From assembly GCF_032193805.1 (NCBI RefSeq), contig NZ_JAVBIK010000001.1:2935001-2999000 (forward strand): a stretch of 64,000 nt of DNA, written 5' to 3'. Under the pieces are notes generated by a model that was not told the DNA's origin, made no database searches, and saw nothing but the letters and a program-made list of their open reading frames with translations. This stretch comes from Rhodoferax potami. Lineage in GTDB: Bacteria > Pseudomonadota > Gammaproteobacteria > Burkholderiales > Burkholderiaceae_C. Position numbers and translations under genes: made by a program. Below are positions 18,687 through 27,450 of the stretch, in pieces (positions within the stretch are counted from its first letter, which is position 1; each line of letters begins with the position of its first letter).

Positions 18687-19736
18687 TCAGCTATTGGCTT
18701 TGTCAGCCTCCGAGGTGAATGCGTCGGCATAAAACTCTTCGGGCGGCAGGCCTGCGTGCGCAACAAAATCGCGCCGGGCTGACTCCACGACGATCGGTGC
18801 ACCGCATGCATAGACCTGGTACTCGCGCATGTCTTGGAAGTCTTCAAGGGCGGCTTGGTGCACAAAGCCCACGCGGCCGGTCCATTGATCCTCGTCCAGC
18901 GCGTCAGATACGACGGGAACGTAGCGCAAAGATGGCATCCGGTTTTGGAATTCTTTGACCCAGCCATCCATATACAGGTCAGCCGGGCGGCGTCCGCCCC
19001 AGTACAGCGCGACCGGACGTGTGGAGCCCGCCGACTCCATCTGCTCCAGCAAGGCCTTGATGGGCGCAAAGCCGGTGCCTGAGGCCACCATCACGATGGC
19101 TTTATCGGATTCTTCCCGCAGGTAGAAAGACCCGTGCGGGCCCTCCACGCGCAAGATCTCTTTTTCTTTCATGCTGCTGAACACATGGTCGGTGAATTTT
19201 CCGCCCGGCATGTGCCGGATGTGCAGCTCTACGCTGTTACCTTGCGGGGCGTTCGCCATCGAGTAGCTGCGGCGCGCGCCATCGCGCAGCAAGAATTCAA
19301 TGTATTGGCCCGCTTTGTATTGAAAAGAGTCGTTGGCCGGGAGCTGTAGCTGGATCAGCATCACATCAGCAGACACCTTCTGCAGGGAGGTCACTCGGGT
19401 GGGCATTTTTTTGATCGGCAGTGCGCCTTCTGCGGATACTTGGCGCGACTCCAGCACCACGTCAGAGGTCGCGGTGGCGCAGCAGGTCAGCACCAAGCCT
19501 TGGGACTCCTCTTCGGGGCTCAGGGCTTTTGCTTGGTGGGCGCCATGCACCACGCTACCGGACAGCATCTTGCACTTGCAGGAGCCGCACGCACCGTCTT
19601 TGCAGCCATATGGCAAGCCCACGCCTTGGCGGATACCCGCGGCCAGCAAGGTTTCATCACTTTGCGCGCTGAATTGACGGCCACTGGGCTGCACCGTGAT
19701 GGAAAAAGGGGCCGCGGCGGAGAGGGTCTCGCTCAT
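18687..19736 (-). CDS. ferredoxin-type NAD(P)H reductase (CDP-6-deoxy-delta-3,4-glucoseen reductase-like)
   Basis: A 349-residue electron-transfer protein with three modules. The N-terminal plant-type [2Fe-2S] domain (CKDGACGSCKCKML, about residues 40-53, with a fourth Cys in LTCCAT) is followed by an FAD domain (RRSYSMANAPQGNSVELHIR) and an NAD domain (MVASGTGFAPIKALLEQM, then YWGGRRPADLYM). The usual database name refers to deoxysugar biosynthesis, but no sugar genes are nearby. It is more likely a general reductase for an oxygenase or desaturase; the partner is unknown. Confidence 0.85.
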   Translation of the reverse strand: MSETLSAAAPFSITVQPSGRQFSAQSDETLLAAGIRQGVGLPYGCKDGACGSCKCKMLSGSVVHGAHQAKALSPEEESQGLVLTCCATATSDVVLESRQVSAEGALPIKKMPTRVTSLQKVSADVMLIQLQLPANDSFQYKAGQYIEFLLRDGARRSYSMANAPQGNSVELHIRHMPGGKFTDHVFSSMKEKEILRVEGPHGSFYLREESDKAIVMVASGTGFAPIKALLEQMESAGSTRPVALYWGGRRPADLYMDGWVKEFQNRMPSLRYVPVVSDALDEDQWTGRVGFVHQAALEDFQDMREYQVYACGAPIVVESARRDFVAHAGLPPEEFYADAFTSEADKANS

Positions 19737-19778
19737 CTTGGGTATCCTAGCTAGCTGCTGTGTAGAAAGCCCTCGATT

Positions 19779-20708
19779 TTGCCCTCAAACCAATCCCCAC
19801 TTGGCGCACTCCCCGCGCGCTTCCGCCGTCCGCGTGTTCTGATCATCGGGTGTGGTGATGTGGGGATGCGGGTCGTGCGCGCCATGGGCGCGCGCGTTCA
19901 GTGGATGGCGCTCACATCCAGTCCTGATCGCGTCCCGGCGCTCCGGCAAGCGGGTGTGAGGCCCTTACTGGGCAACCTTGACCGGCCCGTGACGTTGCAC
20001 CGTTTGGCGGGCTTGGCAGATCGTGTGCTCTACCTGGCGCCCCCGCCCACTGAAGGCTGGTCGGACCCGCGTATCCTGCAGGCTACGCACGCTCTGCGCC
20101 GGCGTAACTCGCCACGCGCCTTGGTTTACGGGTCCACCACCGGCGTCTATGGCGATTGCCAGGGCCAATGGGTGACAGAAGAGCGCGTTCTTGCGCCCCA
20201 AACTCCCAGGGCGCAACGCAGGGTTCATGCGGAAGCGGCGGTCCGCACGTGGGGTAAGGCCACGGGTACGCCGGTTTCCGTACTCAGAATCCCAGGTATT
20301 TATGCGCCGGATCGGGTCGGTGGTACACCGAAAACGCGTCTCCAAAAAGGCACGCCGGTCTTACAGGCTGACGATGATGTGTACACCAACCACATACACG
20401 CAGAGGATCTGGCAGCGGCTTGCTGGCGCGCTCTCTGGAAAGGCGCACCCCAGCGGGTCTATAACGTCTGCGACGACACCCGGTTGAAGATGGGAGACTA
20501 CTTTGACCTCGCGGCAGACCTATACGGGCTGCCGAGGCCACCAAGGGTGCCCCGTGGCACCGCGGTGGAGCAGCTACCTGTGATGCTGCTGACTTTCATG
20601 AGTGAATCCCGGCGCATCAATAACAACCGCATGAAAGCGGAGTTGGGTCTGAAATTGCGTTATCCGGATGTGTCCACCGGCTTGGTCTCGTCACCGGACG
20701 GCGTGTAA
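19779..20708 (+). CDS. NAD(P)-binding SDR/epimerase-family protein
   Basis: A 309-residue extended-SDR-like protein. A Rossmann glycine motif VLIIGCGDVGMRVVRAMG lies near the N-terminus, and the catalytic region reads YGSTTGVYGDCQGQWVTEE with YG-T and a Y in place of the usual YxxxK. A later stretch, NHIHAEDLAAACWRAL, is typical of YeeZ/UDP-sugar-epimerase relatives. There is no ATG at the right place; the TTG at 19779 is the likely start. The 3' end overlaps the convergent PAP2 gene by 49 bases. Substrate unknown. Confidence 0.8.
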   Translation: MPSNQSPLGALPARFRRPRVLIIGCGDVGMRVVRAMGARVQWMALTSSPDRVPALRQAGVRPLLGNLDRPVTLHRLAGLADRVLYLAPPPTEGWSDPRILQATHALRRRNSPRALVYGSTTGVYGDCQGQWVTEERVLAPQTPRAQRRVHAEAAVRTWGKATGTPVSVLRIPGIYAPDRVGGTPKTRLQKGTPVLQADDDVYTNHIHAEDLAAACWRALWKGAPQRVYNVCDDTRLKMGDYFDLAADLYGLPRPPRVPRGTAVEQLPVMLLTFMSESRRINNNRMKAELGLKLRYPDVSTGLVSSPDGV

Positions 20709-21370
20709 AGTCTGGACAAGATTTTCCAGACCAGCCAGCTGGTCATAAGGGTGATGGGGCCGGCCCACAAGACGTCACTGAACCAGTGGGCAACCGCTGA
20801 CATCCGCGAAAACCCAATGGCCAGGCCAGCGCCGGTTCCGGCTATCAGCCACCACGTGCGGCGACGCGCCTGAATCAGCATGAGGCTGCAGAAAAAGAAT
20901 CCGCACGCTACATGGCCGCTCACGAAGGAGCAATTGTTGTCGCATTGATCGGTGATCACGGTCGCGCGGGTGAACTGCTGAGTGCCTCCGAAGATTTCAA
21001 CCTGGTAAGGCCGGGCACGTTGCCAATTTTCCTTGAAGCCGAGGTTGACCACGGCACCGGGGCCTGCGATGCCGGCACACACCACAAACGCCAGAGGCAG
21101 CCTCCAGGCTTTGTAGCGCGAAAGAAGATGAGAGGTGAGCCAGCCCACAGCAGCCACCAGCAACATGACACGGAATGCCGCAGGCGCCCATGCGTTGATC
21201 CATTCGACCCACCACCAGGTGCGGGAGGCAATGGCCGGTGTGTCGCCCACAAATAAGGCAGCGGCTTGGATATCCAGAGTGGGCCACAGTGTTGGCACCA
21301 GAGCGGCCACGATCATGGCAGCGACAAGCTGCCAAAACAGCATTGGAGTGGAGTTCACAGGGTGCGACAT
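20660..21370 (-). CDS. PAP2-family membrane phosphatase
   Basis: A 236-residue integral-membrane phosphatase of the PAP2 superfamily (lipid phosphate or undecaprenyl-pyrophosphate type). The three motifs are KENWQRARP (about 113), SFVSGH (about 150) and SRMSAVAHWFSDV (about 190). Hydrophobic segments lie at about 9-30, 65-85, 93-113, 160-180 and 205-222. Substrate not deducible. Convergent 3' overlap with the SDR gene. Confidence 0.88.
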   Translation of the reverse strand: MSHPVNSTPMLFWQLVAAMIVAALVPTLWPTLDIQAAALFVGDTPAIASRTWWWVEWINAWAPAAFRVMLLVAAVGWLTSHLLSRYKAWRLPLAFVVCAGIAGPGAVVNLGFKENWQRARPYQVEIFGGTQQFTRATVITDQCDNNCSFVSGHVACGFFFCSLMLIQARRRTWWLIAGTGAGLAIGFSRMSAVAHWFSDVLWAGPITLMTSWLVWKILSRLYTPSGDETKPVDTSG

Positions 21371-21469
21371 GACGTGGGCGCGTGCAATTCAAAAACCAAG
21401 GATTGTGAATCAAGCCGGCTCCAGCCCCCGGGGGCGCAGGGCTTTCCCGCTTGAGACGCACATAAAGAA

Positions 21470-21500
21470 AAAGCCGAATGTTCAAAGAACATTCGGCTTT
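21470..21500 (-). terminator. terminator downstream of tRNA-Leu
   Basis: A 14-bp perfect inverted repeat (AAAGCCGAATGTTC, 3-base loop, and its complement) lies just beyond the tRNA 3' end on the minus strand, followed by a T-rich tail. Confidence 0.85.
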
Positions 21501-21504
21501 AATC

Positions 21505-21589
21505 TGGTGCCCAGGGCCGGACTCGAACCGGCACGCCTTGCGGCGGGGGATTTTGAGTCCCCTGAGTCTACCAATTTCACCACCTGGGC
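21505..21589 (-). tRNA. tRNA-Leu (CAA)
   Basis: An 85-nt tRNA with a 7-bp acceptor stem (GCCCAGG / CCTGGGC) and an encoded CCA. The anticodon arm GGGGA-CTCAAAA-TCCCC gives anticodon CAA. The variable arm is long (GCCGCAAGGC), as expected for Leu, and the T arm contains GGTTCGAGTCC. A -10-like CATAAT reads on the minus strand at 21610-21615, 20 bases upstream, at the very start of the divergent cysM region. Confidence 0.96.
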
Positions 21590-21628
21590 AGGTAATTTGT
21601 GAAGCTCGAATTATGGCACATTTACGGG

Positions 21629-22531
21629 ATGAAATATCCAACTATTGAAGAAGCAATCGGAAAAACTCCTTTGGTCGCGTTGCAGCGCATCCAAAACACA
21701 GACAACCAGGCCCGAAATAACGTGGTTTTGGGCAAGCTCGAGGGCAACAACCCGGCCGGGTCTGTGAAAGACCGCCCCGCCTTGTCCATGATCCAGCGTG
21801 CCCAGGAGCGTGGCGACATCCAGCCAGGTGACACCCTGATCGAGGCTACGTCTGGCAACACCGGCATTGCCTTGGCAATGGCTGCGGCCGTCAAGGGCTA
21901 CCGCATGGTCTTGATCATGCCCGAGGACTTGTCGATCGAGCGCGCCCAAACCATGAAGGCGTTTGGTGCCGAACTCATCCTCACGCCCAAGAGCGGCGGC
22001 ATGGAGTACGCCCGAGACTTGGCCGAGCAAATGCAGCGCGAGGGTAAAGGCCGCGTGCTTGACCAGTTTGCCAATGGCGACAACCCGCGCGTGCATTACG
22101 AGACGACCGGGCCCGAGATTTGGGAGCAAACGGGTGGGCGCATCACCCACTTCGTGAGTGCCATGGGGACTACCGGCACGATCACGGGCGTATCGCGTTT
22201 CCTGAAAGAAAAGAACCCTGCGATTCGCATCGTCGGCGCACAGCCTTCAGAGGGCTCGCGGATTCCCGGAATCCGCAAATGGCCGCAAGAATACCTGCCC
22301 AAAATCTACGATCCCCGCAATGTGGATGAGCTGGTCTACGTCAGTCAGGCCGACGCGGAAGACATGTGCCGCCGTATGGCGCGTGAGGAGGGCATCTTTG
22401 GCGGTATCTCGGCAGCCGGCGCTTGCTGGGTCGCGCAAGAAATTGCCAAGCGCGAGCGGGATGCCGTGATTGTGTTTATCGTGTGCGACCGCGGTGACCG
22501 TTATTTGTCCACCGGCGTGTTCCCCGCGTAA
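21629..22531 (+). CDS. cysM: cysteine synthase B (O-acetylserine sulfhydrylase)
   Basis: PLP enzyme that makes cysteine (or S-sulfocysteine from thiosulfate) from O-acetylserine. A 300-residue protein with the PLP lysine in GNNPAGSVKDRPALSMI (about 44), the asparagine loop ATSGNTGIALAMAA, phosphate-binding GTTGTITGVSRFL and the CysM-type RRMAREEGIFGGISAAGA. The start at 21629 gives MKYPTIEEAIGKTPLV; ten codons upstream are unconserved and lie in the tRNA promoter region. Confidence 0.94.
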   Translation: MKYPTIEEAIGKTPLVALQRIQNTDNQARNNVVLGKLEGNNPAGSVKDRPALSMIQRAQERGDIQPGDTLIEATSGNTGIALAMAAAVKGYRMVLIMPEDLSIERAQTMKAFGAELILTPKSGGMEYARDLAEQMQREGKGRVLDQFANGDNPRVHYETTGPEIWEQTGGRITHFVSAMGTTGTITGVSRFLKEKNPAIRIVGAQPSEGSRIPGIRKWPQEYLPKIYDPRNVDELVYVSQADAEDMCRRMAREEGIFGGISAAGACWVAQEIAKRERDAVIVFIVCDRGDRYLSTGVFPA

Positions 22532-22611
22532 CGCACAGTTTTGAATGAAATAGGCCGCTGGCGCTCTCCATGAGTGCGGCGGCAGCTCCTAAAATAATAG
22601 CAAAGGCCACC

Positions 22612-23163
22612 ATGTCTGCAGTGTTCAAGTTTTGCCCGCAGTGTGCAACTCCGCTGGCCGAGATCACATTGCCCGAAGACGGTGGCGACAAAACACGCTG
22701 GCGTTGCACGGCGTGCGACTTCACCCACTGGAACAATCCGACCCCCGTGCTCGCGGCGGTGATTGAGTACAACGGCCAGATTCTGCTGGCCCGCAACGTG
22801 GCCTGGCCGGGCAAGATGTATGCACTCATTACCGGCTTTATGGAGGCAGGCGAGACGCCTGAGGAGGGCATTGCCCGCGAGATTGCCGAAGAAACCAGCC
22901 TGAGCTCCAGCGCGCTCAGCCTGTTGGGGGTGTATGACTTCCAGCGTATGAACCAGGTCATCATTGCCTACCACGCGGTCTGCCACGGCGAGGTGGCTTT
23001 GAGCCCGGAGCTGGTGGATTACCGTCTGTACGACCTGCAGGACGTGAAATGCTGGCCCGCCGGTACTGGCTATGCCCTGGCTGCATTTTTGCGCTCACGC
23101 GGCCATGAGCCCCGGTTTATCGAACCAGTATGGCGCAAAGAGATTGAGCCAGCGGACGACTAA
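22612..23163 (+). CDS. NUDIX hydrolase with N-terminal zinc ribbon
   Basis: Hydrolase of nucleoside-diphosphate derivatives. The zinc ribbon is formed by CPQC (about 8) and CTAC (about 35). The Nudix box GFMEAGETPEEGIAREIAEET (about 79-99) matches GX5EX7REUXEE. The NudC-specific SQPWPFPxS motif is absent, so an NADH-decapping role is not supported. The start at 22612 (MSAVFKFCPQC) is preferred; 14 in-frame codons upstream fall in repeat-like sequence. Confidence 0.88.
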   Translation: MSAVFKFCPQCATPLAEITLPEDGGDKTRWRCTACDFTHWNNPTPVLAAVIEYNGQILLARNVAWPGKMYALITGFMEAGETPEEGIAREIAEETSLSSSALSLLGVYDFQRMNQVIIAYHAVCHGEVALSPELVDYRLYDLQDVKCWPAGTGYALAAFLRSRGHEPRFIEPVWRKEIEPADD

Positions 23164-23192
23164 AATCAGCCCAACGCCAGAAAGCAGCCTGC

Positions 23193-23420
23193 ATGAACTT
23201 CGACAAAGAAATTGACACCAGCGGTCTGAATTGCCCGCTGCCCATCCTCAAAGCCAAAAAAGCACTTGCGGAACTACAAAGCGGCCAAACGCTCAAGGTG
23301 GTGGCGACCGATCCCGGCTCACTGCGGGATTTTCAAGCCTTCACCAAGCAAACCGGGCATGAATTGATTGACCAGCAAACCGCTGGAACCATTTTTATCC
23401 ATGTACTCCGCCGCCGTTAA
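23193..23420 (+). CDS. TusA/SirA-family sulfur carrier
   Basis: A 75-residue protein with the family motif around its sulfur-carrying cysteine (DTSGLNCPLPILKAKKAL, Cys about 14, CPxP) and the C-terminal ATDPGSLRDFQAFTKQTGHE. TusA relatives relay persulfide sulfur, for example to tRNA thiolation or molybdenum-cofactor enzymes. It is near cysM but separated by the NUDIX gene. Confidence 0.9.
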   Translation: MNFDKEIDTSGLNCPLPILKAKKALAELQSGQTLKVVATDPGSLRDFQAFTKQTGHELIDQQTAGTIFIHVLRRR

Positions 23421-23434
23421 GCCGCTTCACCCAT

Positions 23435-23465
23435 AAAAAAAGCCGGTTTCAGAACCGGCTTTTTT
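23435..23465. terminator. bidirectional terminator between the tusA-like gene and valS
   Basis: An A-run, the stem GCCGGTT / AACCGGC with a 4-base loop, then a T-run. A-run and T-run on opposite sides allow it to serve both the plus-strand tusA-like gene and the minus-strand valS gene. Confidence 0.9.
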
Positions 23466-23508
23466 CATGGGGCTGCCGGGGTGAGCGGCAGCGTATGAAC
23501 CTGTGCAA

Positions 23509-26436
23509 TCAGCCCAAGCGGGCCAGTTGCTCTTTAACCTTCTCCAGAGTGGCTGCAAAGTCCGCCACGCGCTTGCGCTCCTGCTCCAACACCGCTGCAG
23601 GTGCCTTGGCCACAAACGCCTCATTGCTGAGCTTGACGCTGGCTTTGGTGATTTGCTCTTCCAAGCGGGTCACTTCTTTGCCGAGACGGATTTTTTCAGC
23701 CGCTACGTCGACTTCCACAAACAGGCAGACACGCGCCTCACCCACCACCGCGACAGGGGCAGACTGGGCTGCGGCTTGCCAGCTGGCTTCGTCTGCAAAA
23801 ACCTTCACTTCGCTCAGCTTGGCCAAGGCCTGCAGCACGGCAGCAGACGACTGCAGGAACGCGGCTTCTGCGGCGGTTTGGGCCACCACATAGAGCGGCA
23901 AGCGGGCAGCAGGAGACACGTTCATTTCGCCGCGCAGGTTGCGGCAGGCATCCACCAGCAACTTCAGTTTGGCGACGTGGGCTATCGAGGCCTCGTCAAT
24001 GCGATCCAGCTGGGCTTGTGGATAGGCGGCAATCGACACCGACGGGCCGCTGCGGCCTGCGACCGGTGCCACCTTTTGCCACAGCTCTTCGGTGATGAAA
24101 GGCGCAATCGGATGCAGCAGGCGTTGGATGGTTTCCAGCGTGCGGATCAGGGTACGGCGCGTGGCGCGTTTCTGGGCGTCGTTACCGGTGTTGATCTGCA
24201 CTTTGGCGATCTCCAGGTACCAGTCGCAGAACTCGTTCCACACATAGTCGTAAATCGTGTTGGCCACGTTGTCCAAGCGGTACTCTGCGAAGCCCTTGGC
24301 CACTTCGGCTTCGGTTTTTTGCAGCAGAGACACGATCCAGCGGTCGGCTTGGCTGAACTCGAGGTAGCTGCTGCTTGCGCAGGCAGCCGCATCGTGGTCT
24401 TGCAAGCCGCAGTCTTGACCTTCGCAGTTCATCAGCACAAAGCGAGTGGCGTTCCACAGCTTGTTGCAGAAGTTGCGGTAGCCCTCGCAGCGCTTGCTGT
24501 CGAAGTTGATGCTGCGGCCCAGCGAGGCAAGTGCTGCAAAGGTGAAACGCAGCGCATCGGCACCGTAGGCCGGAATGCCCTCGGGGAATTCTTTTTGCGT
24601 GTTCTTGCGCACCGCAGGCGCGGTCTCGGGCTTGCGCAGGCCGGTGGTGCGCTTGTCGAGCAGGGGCTCCAGCGCAATGCCGTCAATCAGGTCCACAGGG
24701 TCGAGCACGTTGCCTTCAGACTTGCTCATCTTCTTGCCCTGTGCGTCGCGCACCAGGCCGTGGATGTAGACATGTTTGAACGGCACGCGGCCGGTGAAGT
24801 GCGTGGTCATCATGATCATCCGGGCTACCCAGAAGAAGATGATGTCGTAGCCGGTCACCAGCGTGCTGCTGGGCAGGTAGAGGTTGTAATCGTCGGTGGC
24901 ACCGGTGCCGGCGCCGTCGTTGCCCCAGCCCATGGTGCTGAAGGGCACCAGCGCGCTGGAGTACCAGGTGTCGAGCACGTCTTCGTCACGACGCAGGGTT
25001 TTGCCGGGCGCCTTGGCTTGCGCTTCGGCCTCGTTGCGGGCTACGATCACATTGCCGTCTTCGTCATACCACGCCGGAATCTGGTGGCCCCACCAGAGTT
25101 GGCGGCTGATACACCAGTCCTGGATGTTGTTCATCCACTGGTTGTAGGTATTGACCCAGTTCTCGGGCACAAACTTCACCTCGCCGCTTTGCACCGCGTC
25201 GATGGCTTTCTGGGCGATGGACTTGCCGGTGGCGTCGCCTTTGCCCACCTGATTCATGGCGACAAACCACTGGTCGGTGAGCATGGGCTCAATCACCTGG
25301 CCGGTGCGAGCACAGCGCGGCACCATAAGCTTGTGCTTTTTCACCTCCACCAAGAAACCGCCTGCCTCCAGGTCGGCCACCACCTTTTTGCGGGCCACAA
25401 AGCGGTCCAGGCCTTGGTAGTCCGCGGGGGCGTTTTCGTTGATCTTGGCGTCCAGGGTCAGCACGCAGATCATGGGCAGCTTGTGGCGCTGGCCGACTTG
25501 GTAGTCGTTCTGGTCGTGCGCAGGGGTGACCTTCACGACACCGGTACCAAACGCCTTGTCCACGTAATCGTCCGCAATCACGGGGATGGTGCGTCCGCAC
25601 AAGGGCAGTGTGACTTGCTTGCCGATCAGCGCGGTGTAGCGCTCGTCTTCGGGGTGCACCATTACGGCTACGTCGCCCAGCATGGTCTCGGGGCGGGTGG
25701 TGGCTACGGTGATGTCACCGGAGCCATCGGCCAGCGGGTAGCGGATGTGCCAGAGCGAGCCGTCTTCCTCTTCGCTTTCCACTTCCAGGTCCGACACGGC
25801 GCTCATGAGAATCGGGTCCCAGTTCACCAGGCGCTTGCCACGGTAGATCAGGCCTTGTTCGTAGAGCTGCACAAAGGTCTCGGTGACCGTTTGCGACAGC
25901 TTGGGGTCCATGGTGAAGTATTCGCGGCTCCAGTCCACGCTGTCGCCCATGCGGCGCATTTGGGTGGTGATGGTGTTGCCGGACTTTTCTTTCCACTCCC
26001 AGACCTTTTTAGTGAAAGCCTCACGGCCCAGGTCGTGGCGGCTGACTTTTTGCTCTTGCAGTTGGCGTTCCACCACGATCTGGGTGGCAATGCCGGCGTG
26101 GTCGGTGCCTGGAATCCACGCGGTGTTGAAACCGGCCATGCGGTGGTAGCGGGTGAGGCTGTCCATGATGGTCTGGTTGAAGGCATGGCCCATGTGCAGC
26201 GTGCCGGTCACGTTGGGGGGCGGCAGCTGGATGGAGAAGTTCTTGCCTTTTGCTGCAGCGTCCGCATCCGGCGCGCTGGTGCCGCGGAAACCGGCGATGC
26301 CGTAGCCGCGCTTTTCCCACTCGGGGCCCCAGTGCGCTTCCAGCGCAGCGGGTTCAAACGACTTGGAGAGGGATTGCAGACCCGGTTGTTCGGGGGCGGT
26401 GGGGGCGGCAATGGGGGTGTTGGCGTTGTCAGACAT
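23509..26436 (-). CDS. valS: valyl-tRNA synthetase
   Basis: A 975-residue class I synthetase. The HIGH-type motif is [17 protein letters not shown] (about 75) and the KMSKS motif is [13 protein letters not shown] (about 577). A CP1 editing domain lies between them ([19 protein letters not shown], then [15 protein letters not shown]). The C-terminal coiled coil ([20 protein letters not shown]) is the ValS tRNA-binding arm. The start at 26436 gives [17 protein letters not shown], a low-complexity extension before the core. A very long antisense frame across the gene is a codon-bias artefact. Confidence 0.97.
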   Translation of the reverse strand: MSDNANTPIAAPTAPEQPGLQSLSKSFEPAALEAHWGPEWEKRGYGIAGFRGTSAPDADAAAKGKNFSIQLPPPNVTGTLHMGHAFNQTIMDSLTRYHRMAGFNTAWIPGTDHAGIATQIVVERQLQEQKVSRHDLGREAFTKKVWEWKEKSGNTITTQMRRMGDSVDWSREYFTMDPKLSQTVTETFVQLYEQGLIYRGKRLVNWDPILMSAVSDLEVESEEEDGSLWHIRYPLADGSGDITVATTRPETMLGDVAVMVHPEDERYTALIGKQVTLPLCGRTIPVIADDYVDKAFGTGVVKVTPAHDQNDYQVGQRHKLPMICVLTLDAKINENAPADYQGLDRFVARKKVVADLEAGGFLVEVKKHKLMVPRCARTGQVIEPMLTDQWFVAMNQVGKGDATGKSIAQKAIDAVQSGEVKFVPENWVNTYNQWMNNIQDWCISRQLWWGHQIPAWYDEDGNVIVARNEAEAQAKAPGKTLRRDEDVLDTWYSSALVPFSTMGWGNDGAGTGATDDYNLYLPSSTLVTGYDIIFFWVARMIMMTTHFTGRVPFKHVYIHGLVRDAQGKKMSKSEGNVLDPVDLIDGIALEPLLDKRTTGLRKPETAPAVRKNTQKEFPEGIPAYGADALRFTFAALASLGRSINFDSKRCEGYRNFCNKLWNATRFVLMNCEGQDCGLQDHDAAACASSSYLEFSQADRWIVSLLQKTEAEVAKGFAEYRLDNVANTIYDYVWNEFCDWYLEIAKVQINTGNDAQKRATRRTLIRTLETIQRLLHPIAPFITEELWQKVAPVAGRSGPSVSIAAYPQAQLDRIDEASIAHVAKLKLLVDACRNLRGEMNVSPAARLPLYVVAQTAAEAAFLQSSAAVLQALAKLSEVKVFADEASWQAAAQSAPVAVVGEARVCLFVEVDVAAEKIRLGKEVTRLEEQITKASVKLSNEAFVAKAPAAVLEQERKRVADFAATLEKVKEQLARLG

Positions 26437-26495
26437 GGAGGTTCTTCTAAGAGCGAGTGTCGATTTTACCGGTGCAGGGCTGTACCCCGGTATTT

Positions 26496-26549
26496 GCTAT
26501 GCTTTTGATAGCTATTGGCGCATATTCAACGGGGGCTATGGGCGTATTT
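26496..26549 (+). repeat. interspersed repeat, near full-length copy
   Basis: GCTATGCTTTTGATAGCTAT, then TGGCGCATATTCAACGGGGG, then CTATGGGCGTATTT. The second half closely matches the reverse complement of the copy inside pbpC (58594-58669: AGCTACTCGCGCATATTCCA, then CGAGGGCCATAGGCC). It lies between valS and the DUF1330 gene. Confidence 0.65.
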
Positions 26550-26623
26550 CATCGGTAATTCTGCAGGGGCAGCCAGGTGCGGCATCCTCTACACTGCTGC
26601 CCAGCATTCCACAGGAGACAAAC

Positions 26624-26932
26624 ATGCCCAAGGGTTACTGGATAGGCCGTGTAGAAGTGTTCGATACCCAGGCCTACAAGGCTTATCAGGCCGCGAACGC
26701 CGCGCCGTTCAAAAAATACGGCGCCCGCTTTCTGGTGCGCGCCGGGCGCTTTGAGACGCCCGAGGGCGAGAGCCGCAGCCGCAACGTGGTGATTGAATTC
26801 CCCAGCTACCAGGCGGCGGTGGACTGCTGGCATTCCCCCGAGTACCAAGCTGCGATCGCCCTGCGCAGAGACGTGTCGGTGATCGACCTGATTTTGATTG
26901 AGGGCTACGAAGGCGCGCAGCCGGGGGATTGA
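26624..26932 (+). CDS. DUF1330 family protein
   Basis: A 102-residue dimeric alpha/beta-barrel-type protein of the DUF1330 family: MPKGYWIGRVEVFDTQAYKAY, FLVRAGRFETPEGESRSRNV, VIEFPSYQAAVDCWHSPEYQ. The start at 26624 follows ACAGGAGAC. Function unknown. Its stop is 16 bases from the moaC fragment, placing it in the host chromosome just left of the inserted element. Confidence 0.9.
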   Translation: MPKGYWIGRVEVFDTQAYKAYQAANAAPFKKYGARFLVRAGRFETPEGESRSRNVVIEFPSYQAAVDCWHSPEYQAAIALRRDVSVIDLILIEGYEGAQPGD

Positions 26933-26948
26933 GCGGCTGGCAGCGTGT

Positions 26949-27065
26949 TCAGGCGGAAGGCGGGGCCAAATAGGTGCCCGACTTGCCGCCGTGCTTTTCG
27001 AGCAGCTTCACATCGGTCATGACCATGCCTTTGTCGACCGCCTTACACATGTCGTACACGGTGCT
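26949..27065 (-). pseudogene. moaC: 3' fragment of moaC, separated from its gene by the inserted element
   Basis: The minus-strand frame ends [20 protein letters not shown] then [17 protein letters not shown] and a stop. It is homologous to the C-terminus of the intact moaC at 39119-39631 ([35 protein letters not shown]) but clearly diverged. Nothing upstream of the fragment matches the rest of moaC. I read it as the host's own 3' end, displaced by an element that recombined at the TACGACATGTG stretch and carries a substitute 3' end. Confidence 0.85.
27046..27056 (+). other. left attachment-site core
   Basis: CACATGTCGTA, identical and in the same orientation at 39210-39220. It encodes YDMC of MoaC on the minus strand. 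Flanking bases diverge on both sides, as expected for a recombination core inside homologous but non-identical gene ends. Confidence 0.7.
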
Positions 27066-27144
27066 CTGTGCAGATTCTGAGCTATACAAATCAACAACTT
27101 CGCCATCACAGACCTAAAGTCTTGACCCGTTTTCTGTCGGGTTA

Positions 27145-27164
27145 GTGGGACAAAATTGGGACAA
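27145..27164 (+). repeat. left arm-like repeat of the element
   Basis: GTGGGACAAAATTGGGACAA, 18 of 20 bases identical to 39057-39076 near the other end and in the same orientation. It contains two GGGACA half-units. It is a candidate integrase arm-binding site. Confidence 0.6.
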
Positions 27165-27450
27165 GATTGCTTGCCCGATTACAGTGTAAGTCAAGCAGAC
27201 TCCGTTGGCCACTAAGCTGCGCATAGTTCGCATACTAGTGGGTATGGTGCCTTCTTCAAGATCCAACCTAGAATGACCCCACCGTACCCCACCCCTCGCT
27301 TTTCGTTTGAGCCCACTCACGCAAGGATGAACCATGATCTGCACAAACGATTTCGCAGTTGATAATGTCTTCGGAGTCACCAATCCACAGCTATCCGAAT
27401 TAAAGTGATGTAGCAGGTCAAACAAAGAGGCAGAAATTTAAGGTTAAATC

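Noticed and set aside
23503..26508. A 1001-codon open frame antisense to valS
   Set aside because: It covers valS almost exactly in the opposite strand and its residues (rich in H, G, V, A) reflect GC-skewed third positions; no recognisable domain. valS itself is certain.
26949..27065. The moaC fragment considered as a duplicate moaC gene
   Set aside because: Only the C-terminal 35-40 residues exist, and the break coincides with a direct repeat shared with the intact moaC; an insertion explains it better.
27114..27425. A 103-codon minus-strand frame at the left end of the element
   Set aside because: No family resemblance, and it crosses the arm-like repeat; probably chance.
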